DNA from: Betaproteobacteria bacterium
GTDB lineage: Bacteria > Pseudomonadota > Gammaproteobacteria > Burkholderiales > Burkholderiaceae_C
Direction: 5' to 3'
Length of the DNA stretch: 7,350 bases
Assembly: GCA_009923345.1 (NCBI GenBank)
Contig: RFTR01000098.1
Location: forward strand, 1-7,350
How positions within the stretch are numbered: the stretch's first letter is position 1; each line of letters begins with the position of its first letter. Below the pieces are notes generated by a model, which ran no database searches, had not been told where the DNA came from, and was given only the letters and a program-made list of their open reading frames with translations. Both the position numbers and the translations under genes were made by a program. Of the stretch, positions 1 through 5,983 are shown piece after piece.

Positions 1-474
1 GCCACGCAGTATCAGCAGTATGTGCCCTTGACCAAGCAATACACCTTTGCGTTTAACGCCGATTTTGGTTTGGGTAAAGGACTGCAAAACCAGCCCTACC
101 CAATCTTTAAAAATTACTACTCTGGTGGTCTAGGCTCAGTGCGTGGATTCGAACAAGGTACTTTGGGCCCCCGTGATATTTCCGGCATCGTGGTCGGCGG
201 TCCTAAGAAAGTCACTATCAACAGTGAATTCTTAATGCCTTTCCCAGGTGCTGGTAATGACAGAACCCTCCGCCTTTACGGGTTCTATGACATGGGTAAC
301 GTTTTCGGTGAGTACGACACCATCAAAGTCAGCCAATTTAGAAGTTCTTTGGGTGCTGGTTTGAGTTGGGTATCCCCTATGGGCCCTTTGCGTTTTGCAT
401 GGGCCAAACCGGTACGTAGCTTCACTGGCGATAGAATCCAGAGATTGCAATTCCAAATCGGGACATCATTCTGA
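1..474 (+). CDS. bamA: BamA, outer membrane protein assembly factor, C-terminal barrel fragment (5' end outside window)
   Basis: BamA is the central beta-barrel of the BAM complex, which folds and inserts outer-membrane proteins. The reading frame is open from base 1 and gives 157 residues up to the TGA at 472-474; the POTRA domains and first barrel strands lie outside the window. The visible part alternates hydrophobic and polar residues as barrel strands do. It carries the family's hallmark VRGF motif (loop 6) at fragment residues 47-50, preceded by YYSGGLGS. Later strands include LRLYGFYDMGNVF and GAGLSWVSPMGPLRFAWAKP. It ends in a terminal Phe (QFQIGTSF), the usual outer-membrane C-terminal signal. 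The stop overlaps the skp start by one base (TGATG), and bamA-skp-lpxD is the classical order. The family assignment is firm. The only limit is that the N-terminal part cannot be seen. Confidence 0.95.
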   Translation, partial: ATQYQQYVPLTKQYTFAFNADFGLGKGLQNQPYPIFKNYYSGGLGSVRGFEQGTLGPRDISGIVVGGPKKVTINSEFLMPFPGAGNDRTLRLYGFYDMGNVFGEYDTIKVSQFRSSLGAGLSWVSPMGPLRFAWAKPVRSFTGDRIQRLQFQIGTSF

Positions 475-980
475 TGAAAAAGTTTATAAGTTTCATTTTG
501 TTAACTGCCATGTTGGGCGTGGCATCTGTCAGCGTTGCTGCCCAGGAAATCCGTATCGGATTCATCAATACCGATCGTATTTTCAAAGAAGCCAATACTG
601 CCAAGCAGGCCCAAGCCAAATTGGAGCAAGAGTTCTCTAGGCGCGAAAAAGAACTCAATGATTTTGGTGCTAACCTCAAAACTGGGGTTGAAAAGTTTGA
701 ACGCGAAGCACCAACCTTGTCAGAGTCGCAACGTTTGGCCCGCCAAAAACAATTGGGTGAACAAGACCGTGAGTTTCAGCGCAAGCGTCGCGAGTTCCAA
801 GAAGAATTGAACGCACGCAAGAATGAAGAGTTCCAGTTGGTGTTAGAGCGCGCCAACCGCGTGATCAAGCAAGTGGCTGAATCTGAAAAATACGACCTGG
901 TTTTGCAAGAGGCTGTCTACATCAACCCCAAGCACGACATCACCGACAAGGTGTTAAAGGTTATCAACGCCGCGAAGTAA
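474..980 (+). CDS. skp: Skp/OmpH periplasmic chaperone
   Basis: Skp is a trimeric periplasmic holdase that binds unfolded outer-membrane proteins leaving the Sec translocon and delivers them to BamA, which is encoded just upstream. The product has 168 residues. A signal peptide is clear: MKK, then a hydrophobic stretch (about residues 4-21), then VAA with likely signal peptidase I cleavage before Gln24. The mature protein starts with IRIGFINTDRIF, a typical OmpH N-terminus (the VDVxRIF-like strand). Residues about 45-135 are highly charged (K/E/R/Q-rich) and fit the long coiled-coil tentacle arms. The C-terminal strand YDLVLQEAVYINPKHDIT closes the trimerisation body. The start is the ATG overlapping the bamA stop; a weak GGGA lies at 460-463. 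Length is slightly above that of E. coli Skp (161). Identification is secure. Confidence 0.95.
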   Translation: MKKFISFILLTAMLGVASVSVAAQEIRIGFINTDRIFKEANTAKQAQAKLEQEFSRREKELNDFGANLKTGVEKFEREAPTLSESQRLARQKQLGEQDREFQRKRREFQEELNARKNEEFQLVLERANRVIKQVAESEKYDLVLQEAVYINPKHDITDKVLKVINAAK

Positions 981-986
981 TCAGCC

Positions 987-1973
987 TTGGCAATTCGTCT
1001 TGGCCAACTGATTGAACAACTCGGCGGCAGCCTTCACGGCGACCCAGACTTTCTCATACAAAAAATAAGCCCGCTAGAGACTGCGACTTCTAGTTCTCTG
1101 GCGTTCCTGAGCAACCCCCTTTACCGGTCCCAACTCGCTACCACCGAAGCGGGTTGTGTGATTGTGTCGCCCGAGATGCAGTCATTGGTCCGAGCTGGTT
1201 CGGCTTGTATTGTTTCCCCTAATCCTTATCTGTATTTCGCCAAAGTGACCCAGTTGTGGCGCCAACAACAAGTCGCTGAGAACAGCGAACCCTTGGTGCA
1301 TCCAAGCGCTGTGGTGCATCCCAAAGCGGTCGTTCACCCAACCGCCCGCATTGGCCCCTTGTGTGTGATTGAAAAGGGCGCTCGTGTTGGCGCTGGCTCT
1401 TGGTTGAAAGCACATGTCACCCTTGGTATGTATTGCTCCATCGGTGAGCATTGCATCTTGCACGCGGGCGTTGTGATTGGTGCAGATGGCTTTGGCTTTG
1501 CGCCCATCGAAGGTCGTTGGGAGAAGATTGAACAACTCGGCGCAGTTCGCATTGGTAACCATGTCGAAATTGGCGCCAACTCGTGTGTCGATCGCGGCGC
1601 GTTGGAAGACACCGTTATCGGCGACGGCGTGAAACTCGACAACTTGGTGCAAATTGGACATAACGTGCAAGTCGGTGCCCATACTGCCATGGCGGGTTGT
1701 GTCGGCGTTGCCGGTAGCGCCGTAATCGGCGCGCATTGCACCTTGGGCGGTGGCGCGATAGTTTTGGGGCATCTCACATTGGCCGATGGCGTACATATTT
1801 CTGCTGCGTCTGTGGTCATGCGATCGATCAATAAGCCCGGCAACTTCAGCGGAGTCTTTCCCATCGACGACAATGCTTCTTGGGAAAAGAATGCTGCCAC
1901 CTTGAAGCAATTGCACGGATTGCGCGACCGCATACGTTCGCTAGAAATCGCTTATGAAAGCTCCAAAAAATGA
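987..1973 (+). CDS. lpxD: LpxD, UDP-3-O-(3-hydroxyacyl)glucosamine N-acyltransferase
   Basis: LpxD transfers a (3R)-hydroxyacyl chain from acyl-ACP to the 2-amino group of UDP-3-O-acyl-glucosamine, the third step of lipid A synthesis, in the cytoplasm. The 328-residue product is full length. Residues 1-100 form the N-terminal uridine-binding domain (LAFLSNPLYRSQL). Residues about 104-275 carry left-handed beta-helix hexapeptide repeats. A C-terminal helix (about 297-328) follows. Conserved blocks are GADGFGFAP at 165-173 and IGHNVQVG at 222-229; His225 aligns with the catalytic His239 of E. coli, and His262 in GHLTL with His276. The start is a TTG two codons after the skp stop and in the same frame. 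No in-frame ATG is possible upstream and the homology begins at once (AIRLGQLIEQLGG), so TTG is the best choice. No strong ribosome-binding site is visible, which suggests coupling to skp. It overlaps fabZ by 4 nt (ATGA). Confidence 0.95.
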   Translation: MAIRLGQLIEQLGGSLHGDPDFLIQKISPLETATSSSLAFLSNPLYRSQLATTEAGCVIVSPEMQSLVRAGSACIVSPNPYLYFAKVTQLWRQQQVAENSEPLVHPSAVVHPKAVVHPTARIGPLCVIEKGARVGAGSWLKAHVTLGMYCSIGEHCILHAGVVIGADGFGFAPIEGRWEKIEQLGAVRIGNHVEIGANSCVDRGALEDTVIGDGVKLDNLVQIGHNVQVGAHTAMAGCVGVAGSAVIGAHCTLGGGAIVLGHLTLADGVHISAASVVMRSINKPGNFSGVFPIDDNASWEKNAATLKQLHGLRDRIRSLEIAYESSKK

Positions 1974-2413
1974 CCTTAGATATCCACCAAATCTTAAAAA
2001 TGCTGCCGCACCGCTACCCCATTTTGTTGGTAGACAGGGTGCTGGAGATCGACAAGGGTAAATCGATTAAAGCCATCAAAAACGTGTCGATCAATGAGCC
2101 GTTTTTTCTGGGGCATTTTCCTCATCGCCCTGTGATGCCCGGCGTGTTGATTCTGGAAGCTTTGGCGCAAGCCGCTGCCATTTTGGCGTTTGACATGTTG
2201 GGTCAAGTCCCCGATGAAAAAACGGTGTACTACTTCGCGGGCATAGACGGTGCGCGCTTTAAGCGTCCGGTCGAACCCGGCGACCAATTGATTTTGGAAG
2301 TCTCGCTAGACCGCCACAAGTCTGGCATTTTTAAATTCAATGCCTGTGCCAAAGTTGGTGAAGACATCGCTACAGAAGCGAGTTTGATGTGCACCATGCG
2401 CACGATTGCTTAA
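1970..2413 (+). CDS. fabZ: FabZ, 3-hydroxyacyl-ACP dehydratase
   Basis: FabZ dehydrates (3R)-hydroxyacyl-ACP to trans-2-enoyl-ACP in type II fatty acid synthesis. It competes with LpxA and LpxD for the hydroxyacyl-ACP pool, which explains its place between them. The 147-residue hot-dog-fold protein has the usual length. MLPHRYPILLVDRV at 11-24 is the family signature. The active-site block GHFPHRPVMPGV lies at 48-59, with catalytic His49, and Glu63 follows in LILEALAQA. The C-terminal KFNACAKV strand is also typical. The glutamate at 63 and the short length separate it from FabA, which is longer and uses Asp. Its ATG overlaps the lpxD stop (ATGA). It ends 16 nt before the chosen lpxA start. 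Confidence 0.97.
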   Translation: MTLDIHQILKMLPHRYPILLVDRVLEIDKGKSIKAIKNVSINEPFFLGHFPHRPVMPGVLILEALAQAAAILAFDMLGQVPDEKTVYYFAGIDGARFKRPVEPGDQLILEVSLDRHKSGIFKFNACAKVGEDIATEASLMCTMRTIA

Positions 2414-2429
2414 CTACTGTTGCTGCGAG

Positions 2430-3224
2430 ATGAGTTTGATTCACCCAACGGCCATTGTGGACGCCAAGGCAAAGTTGGATGCCTCGGTAAAAGTGGGCCC
2501 CTACAGCATTATCGGACCGCATGTCAAAGTTGGAGCCGGTACGACTATCGGTCCTCATTGCGTGATTGAAGGCCACACCACCATTGGCAAAGACAACCGA
2601 ATCTTCCAATTCAATTCTTTGGGTGCAATTCCCCAAGACAAAAAATACAACGGTGAACCATGCGAATTGGTGATTGGCGACCGCAACACCATTCGCGAGT
2701 TTTGTACCTTCAATATCGGCTCACCCGGCGATGTCGGCGTGACCCGTGTGGGCGACGACAACTGGATCATGGCCTATGTGCATTTGGCGCACGACTGCCA
2801 AGTGGGCAACCAAACCATTTTTGCCAACAGCGCCCAACTTGCCGGACATGTTCACGTGGGCGATTGGGCCATATTGGGTGGATTTACCGTGGTGCACCAG
2901 TTTGTGCGTATCGGCGCCCACAGTTTTACGGCGATGCACTCTTTGTTGCTGGCCGATTTGCCACCTTTCGTGATGTGCCAAGGCCAACCAGCCGAAGCCC
3001 GCTCTATGAACTTCGAAGGCCTGCGCCGCAGAGGCTTCTCCCCTGAGCGTATCAGCGCAGTCAAGGCCATGCACAAGGCCTTGTACCGCGACGACTTGAC
3101 GCTCGACAAAGCCAAAGCGCAAATCGCCCAACTCGTCAAAGAGAGACCTGAGTCCGCCCCTGACGTTGCGATGATGCTCGACTTCCTCAACCGCACCTCT
3201 GCCCAACGCGGAATCATTCGCTGA
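2430..3224 (+). CDS. lpxA: LpxA, UDP-N-acetylglucosamine O-acyltransferase
   Basis: LpxA catalyses the first step of lipid A synthesis, moving a (3R)-hydroxyacyl chain from ACP to the 3-OH of UDP-GlcNAc. I chose the ATG at 2430 because MSLIHPTAIVD is the canonical N-terminus. The in-frame TTG at 2406 would add eight unlikely residues (LNYCCCE) and overlap fabZ. From 2430 the protein has 264 residues, the usual length. Hexapeptide-repeat beta-helix spans about residues 5-185, followed by the C-terminal helical domain (FEGLRRRGFSPERI and on to GIIR). Catalytic His121 sits in VHLAHDCQVGN and aligns with E. coli His125; His118, His140 and His156 align with His122, His144 and His160. The residue aligned with the E. 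coli acyl-length ruler Gly173 is Met169, which suggests a C10 rather than C14 preference. Shine-Dalgarno is weak. Confidence 0.96.
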   Translation: MSLIHPTAIVDAKAKLDASVKVGPYSIIGPHVKVGAGTTIGPHCVIEGHTTIGKDNRIFQFNSLGAIPQDKKYNGEPCELVIGDRNTIREFCTFNIGSPGDVGVTRVGDDNWIMAYVHLAHDCQVGNQTIFANSAQLAGHVHVGDWAILGGFTVVHQFVRIGAHSFTAMHSLLLADLPPFVMCQGQPAEARSMNFEGLRRRGFSPERISAVKAMHKALYRDDLTLDKAKAQIAQLVKERPESAPDVAMMLDFLNRTSAQRGIIR

Positions 3225-3234
3225 TTGTTTGGCC

Positions 3235-4199
3235 ATGACCCAGCCAACAACGTTCGCAATGGTCGCTGGCGAGGCCTCTGGCGATATGTTGGCGGCCATG
3301 TTGTTGCAAGGCTTGGTGCAAAGATGGCCGCAACTCTCCTCTGAGGGCATTGGCGGTTCCGCCATGGCAAACCATGGTTTCAAACCTCTCGCGTTCCCAC
3401 CATCCACTACGTGTGCCCATCGATCTGGGCGTGGCGACCAGAGCGGGTCGAGACGATTCGCCAAAGCGTGGACCATGTGTTGTGCGTGTTCCCGTTTGAA
3501 ACGGAACTGTTAGAGCGTCACAAAATCGCCGCTACCTATGTGGGCCATCCATTGGCGCACAAAATTCCGCAAGTGATAGACCGCGATGCTGCGAGAAAAG
3601 CTTTGAATATCTCTTTGGACACAACGCTGGTCGCATTGCTACCCGGCAGCCGCAAGTCAGAAATTGACTACCTAGCCTTGCGGTTTCTAAAAGCCGCCAA
3701 ACTGATGGCCACCCGCCAGCCGGGACTTCAATTCATCCTGCCCACACTACCTGCATTCCTTCCCGCCATACAAGCCATGGTCCAGCAAATAGGTGGTGTG
3801 CCGGGTTTACAGATTTGCGAAGGCCAATCGCATACAGCGCTAGCGGCTTGTGATGTCACTTTGATCGCAAGCGGCACAGCGACCTTAGAAGCCGTCTTGT
3901 TCAAACGGCCGATGGTGATTGCCTACAACATGCACGCGCTGAGTTGGCAAATCATGCGGCGTAAAAAACTCCAGCCATGGGTGGGCTTGCCTAACATCTT
4001 GTTGCAAGACTTTGCGGTGCCAGAATTACTGCAAGAAGCAGCCACGCCAGAGGCTTTGGCAGACGAGACCTTGCAATGGCTCGCAAACCCAGACATGGTG
4101 CGCACCTTACAAGCCCGTTTCGAAGCCTTGCATAGCCTTTTAAAAATGAACACCACCCAGCTAGCTACAGATGCGATCGAAAAAATCCTTGCTTACTGA
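3235..4199 (+). pseudogene. lpxB: LpxB, lipid-A-disaccharide synthase, with internal deletion and frameshift
   Basis: LpxB is the GT19 glycosyltransferase that joins UDP-diacylglucosamine and lipid X into the lipid A disaccharide. Two parts are recognisable. The N-terminal part starts at ATG 3235 (frame of 3235) and contains AMVAGEASGDMLAAMLL and GIGGSAMANHGFKPL, up to about 3387-3390. The C-terminal part runs in a different frame from about 3390 (RVPTIHYVCPSIWAWRPERV) to the TGA at 4197-4199. It holds GHPLA, the nucleotide-binding LLPGSRKSE, SGTATLEAVL and VGLPNILL. Compared with the usual length of about 380 residues, roughly 60 are missing at the join. The lost stretch is where the family has LAVxGxxEVL and the VGIDAPDFN block with catalytic Asp98 (E. 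coli numbering). The N-terminal frame stops at 3511-3513. As read, no working enzyme can be made. Because lpxB is normally essential, an assembly or sequence error or a minority variant is as likely as real gene decay. Family identity is secure. Confidence 0.9.
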
Positions 4200-4785
4200 G
4201 CAAACCGCTTTGGTCTGGGACGCGCCGGGTTTGATTGCCGGCGTGGACGAGGCAGGGCGTGGGCCTTTAGCAGGGCCTGTCGTCGCTGCCGCTGTCATAT
4301 TGGACGATTTGCATCCCATCCCAGGTTTGGCCGACTCCAAGAAACTCACCGCCTTAAAACGCGAGCGCTTGTTTGACCAAATCCGCGCCAAGGCCTTGTG
4401 TTGCTCGATTGCCGAAGCGACGGTAGAAGAAATCGATGAACTCAATATTTTGCAAGCCACGCTTTTAGCGATGCAACGCGCGGTTAATGGTCTCAGATTG
4501 AAACCCAGCAAAGTGCTGGTCGACGGCAACCAACTTCCTGTGCTCGATGTTTTGGCAGAAGCGATTGTGAAAGGCGACAGTAAAGTGCAGGCGATTTCTG
4601 CGGCCTCTATCTTGGCCAAAGTGCATCGGGACAGGTTGTGCCTGAGCATGCATACGCACCACCCCGAATACAGTTTTCATTTGCACAAAGGCTACGGCAC
4701 TGCTGCGCATTTGGCAGCTTTGCGAGAGTTTGGTGCCAGCCCATGGCACCGTAAGTCGTTCTCACCCGTCGCGCAGGTGTTGTGA
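4171..4785 (+). CDS. rnhB: Ribonuclease HII
   Basis: RNase HII cleaves the RNA strand of RNA-DNA hybrids and nicks 5' of single ribonucleotides in DNA, starting ribonucleotide excision repair. The product has 204 residues, a normal length. The DEDD metal-binding residues are all present: Asp26-Glu27 in AGVDEAGRGPLAGPVV, Asp118 in VLVDGN and Asp136 in KGDSKVQAISAASILAKVHRD. The type-2 signature Tyr is expected in KGYGTAAHLAAL near the C-terminus. The ATG at 4171 overlaps lpxB by 29 nt. A TTG at 4189 (11-nt overlap) is an alternative start; both lie before the conserved LIAGVDEAGRG block, so the choice does not affect function. Its position after lpxB is the standard proteobacterial order. The stop overlaps the next gene's ATG (TGATG). 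Confidence 0.95.
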   Translation: MRSKKSLLTEQTALVWDAPGLIAGVDEAGRGPLAGPVVAAAVILDDLHPIPGLADSKKLTALKRERLFDQIRAKALCCSIAEATVEEIDELNILQATLLAMQRAVNGLRLKPSKVLVDGNQLPVLDVLAEAIVKGDSKVQAISAASILAKVHRDRLCLSMHTHHPEYSFHLHKGYGTAAHLAALREFGASPWHRKSFSPVAQVL

Positions 4786-5579
4786 TGAACTTGATAACCT
4801 CGCGCGACAACCCCTTGGTCAAAGAGTTACGCCGTCTCTCCCAAGACAGCACGGCTTACCGTAAAACCGGACGGGTCTGGTTGGAAGGCGACCATCTGTG
4901 CCGAGCTTTACTCAAACGTGGTCTTGTACCTGAGCAAGCAATTTTTGCCCAATCTGCTTTGGAGAATGCGACCACCCAACTGACCCAAGCCGCGCCCAGA
5001 AATACAGTCTTACCCGATGCTTTGTTTAGCGAGATTAGCGGACTTGAGTCTGCCAGCAAGATGGGATTCGTTTGGACGATACCGAGTTCAACAGAAACAC
5101 ACAGTACCAGCAGCATCCAACAGGGCGTCCCCACCGTCTTCTTAGACCGAATACAAGACGCTGGTAATGTGGGTTCGATCTTGCGCAGTGCCAGTGCATT
5201 TGGATTCAAGCAGGTCTTAGCGCGCAAAGGTACTGCGGCGCTCTGGTCGCCCAAAGTTTTACGCGCGGCCATGGGCGCGCATTTCGGTTTGCATCTGGTT
5301 GAAGGGGTTGAACCCGAGCAATTGGCAGATCTGCGTATCGGCTGGCTCTCGACCAGCTCGCATCAAGGCCTTTTTTTGCACGCTCTGGGTGCCAAAAACC
5401 CATTGCCAAATCCTTGTGGCTGGATTTTTGGCCACGAAGGGCAGGGCGTTTCCCACGAGGTAGCCCAGTTGGCCAGTACGACAGTCCAAATTGCCCAGCC
5501 AGGCGGCGAGGAGTCGCTCAACGTAGCCTCAGCGGCGGCCATTTGTATGCACGCCAGTGCCACGGTGGGTCAGGCATAA
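4785..5579 (+). CDS. SpoU/TrmH-family RNA 2'-O-ribose methyltransferase
   Basis: This is a SPOUT-class, AdoMet-dependent methyltransferase, probably acting on the 2'-OH of a ribose in 23S rRNA or tRNA. The start is taken as ATG 4785, overlapping the rnhB stop by one base; the GTG just before it (4782) would add one Met only. The product has 264 residues. Residues about 1-105 match the SpoU substrate-binding domain (ITSRDNPLVKELRRL, VWLEGDHLC). The trefoil-knot catalytic domain follows with all three SpoU motifs. Motif 1 is LDRIQDAGNVGSILRSA (120-136, with Asn128 and Arg134). Motif 2 is IFGHEGQGVS (214-223, Glu218). Motif 3 is QPGGEESLNVASAAA (238-252, Ser244-Leu-Asn246). The domain order resembles RlmB and TsnR relatives, but the exact target nucleotide cannot be read from sequence, so I give no symbol. 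It is the last gene of the cluster. Confidence 0.9.
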   Translation: MNLITSRDNPLVKELRRLSQDSTAYRKTGRVWLEGDHLCRALLKRGLVPEQAIFAQSALENATTQLTQAAPRNTVLPDALFSEISGLESASKMGFVWTIPSSTETHSTSSIQQGVPTVFLDRIQDAGNVGSILRSASAFGFKQVLARKGTAALWSPKVLRAAMGAHFGLHLVEGVEPEQLADLRIGWLSTSSHQGLFLHALGAKNPLPNPCGWIFGHEGQGVSHEVAQLASTTVQIAQPGGEESLNVASAAAICMHASATVGQA

Positions 5580-5596
5580 AAGGTCGTCAGATATAA

Positions 5597-5614
5597 TAGG
5601 TGGCTTTTCACCTA
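5597..5614. repeat. Perfect inverted repeat overlapping the -10 box of the carA leader
   Basis: TAGGTG (5597-5602) and CACCTA (5609-5614) are exact reverse complements separated by GCTTTT. The left arm begins at the last base of the TATAAT box and the repeat covers the expected transcription start. It could be an operator for a DNA-binding regulator or, if transcription starts upstream, a 5' hairpin. It lacks a trailing T-run, so it does not look like an intrinsic terminator. The repeat is seen directly; any role is inferred. Confidence 0.45.
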
Positions 5615-5717
5615 CAAACTGTACGTCCCAGCTTCCTACTAGGCAATTCCCTCACAAAAGCAGCCCCAAGACGAGCTTTCTTGCTCGAGTAAGTGCTGAG
5701 GCGTACCCGAACAAAAC

Positions 5718-5723
5718 CGGAGA
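5718..5723 (+). promoter_or_regulatory. Shine-Dalgarno that fixes the carA GTG start
   Basis: CGGAGA (core GGAG, 5719-5722) lies six bases before the GTG at 5729. It is the clearest ribosome-binding site in the window. It supports GTG 5729 (product beginning LLSLQGRFPPAIL) over the upstream in-frame start at 5693, which would add 12 non-conserved residues. Confidence 0.75.
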
Positions 5724-5728
5724 ACCCA

Positions 5729-5983
5729 GTGCTTTTGTCTCTTCAGGGAAGATTCCCTCCCGCCATCTTGGCGCTCGCAGACGGCACGGTCTTTGTTGGT
5801 AATTCAATCGGAACAGTAGGTGTCACCTCTGGCGAGGTGGTTTTCAATACGTCCATCACGGGCTACCAAGAAATCCTGACGGATCCCAGTTATTGCCAGC
5901 AAATCGTCACGCTCACCTATCCGCACATCGGAAACTACGGCACGAACGCGGAAGACGCGGAATCGACCCATGTTCATGCAGGG
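5729..5983 (+). CDS. carA: CarA, carbamoyl-phosphate synthase small subunit, 5' fragment cut at the junction
   Basis: CarA is the glutaminase subunit of carbamoyl-phosphate synthetase. It releases ammonia from glutamine for CarB to build carbamoyl phosphate for pyrimidines and arginine. About 85 codons are present from the GTG start. They match the CarA N-terminal domain: PPAILALADGTVFVG (10-24), GEVVFNTSITGYQEILTDPSY (near 35-55) and QQIVTLTYPHIGNYG (57-71), ending at EDAESTHVHAG (75-85). After that, where the family continues with GLxIRDLP-like sequence, similarity stops. The frame stays open to about 6559, but only as an out-of-frame reading of phage DNA. The remaining roughly 290 residues, including the whole class I glutamine amidotransferase domain with its Cys-His-Glu triad, are absent, and so is carB. 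Identity is secure; the fragment cannot be functional. Confidence 0.9.

Larger units (their letters stand above)
5580..5728 (+). promoter_or_regulatory. Non-coding leader with probable carA promoter
   Basis: This 149-nt gap is the only sizeable intergenic space in the window and lies before carA. A perfect TATAAT hexamer stands at 5592-5597. No good -35 hexamer is seen at 16-18 nt upstream, where the sequence is the end of the methyltransferase gene (around GTCAGG, 5569-5574), so any promoter would be weak or activator-dependent. The predicted start region (about 5602-5605) runs into GGCTTTTC. A second possible hairpin, CGAGC-TTTCTT-GCTCG, lies at 5672-5687, about 30 nt before the carA Shine-Dalgarno. 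No uridine-rich terminator and no open reading frame of note are visible. The promoter call rests on the -10 box and position only. Confidence 0.5.

Noticed and set aside
1300..1800. Tandem repeats or CRISPR-like periodicity in lpxD (and similarly lpxA)
   Set aside because: The periodicity is at protein level, from hexapeptide repeats of the left-handed beta-helix. The nucleotide units differ and no spacer-repeat pattern exists.
1182..1916. 244-codon open frame on the minus strand inside lpxD
   Set aside because: It is antisense to a full-length, well-conserved LpxD and shows no recognisable domain. Such shadows are expected in this codon usage.
2406..2429. Extended lpxA start at TTG 2406
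   Set aside because: It adds LNYCCCE-type residues not expected in LpxA and overlaps fabZ. ATG 2430 gives the canonical N-terminus and the usual length.
2721..3476. 251-codon open frame on the minus strand across lpxA and lpxB
   Set aside because: It overlaps strongly conserved sense-strand LpxA and LpxB sequence and looks like low-information antisense translation.
5597..5614. Intrinsic terminator after the methyltransferase gene
   Set aside because: The inverted repeat has only a 6-bp stem and is followed by CAAACTG rather than a T-run, and it overlaps a -10 box.
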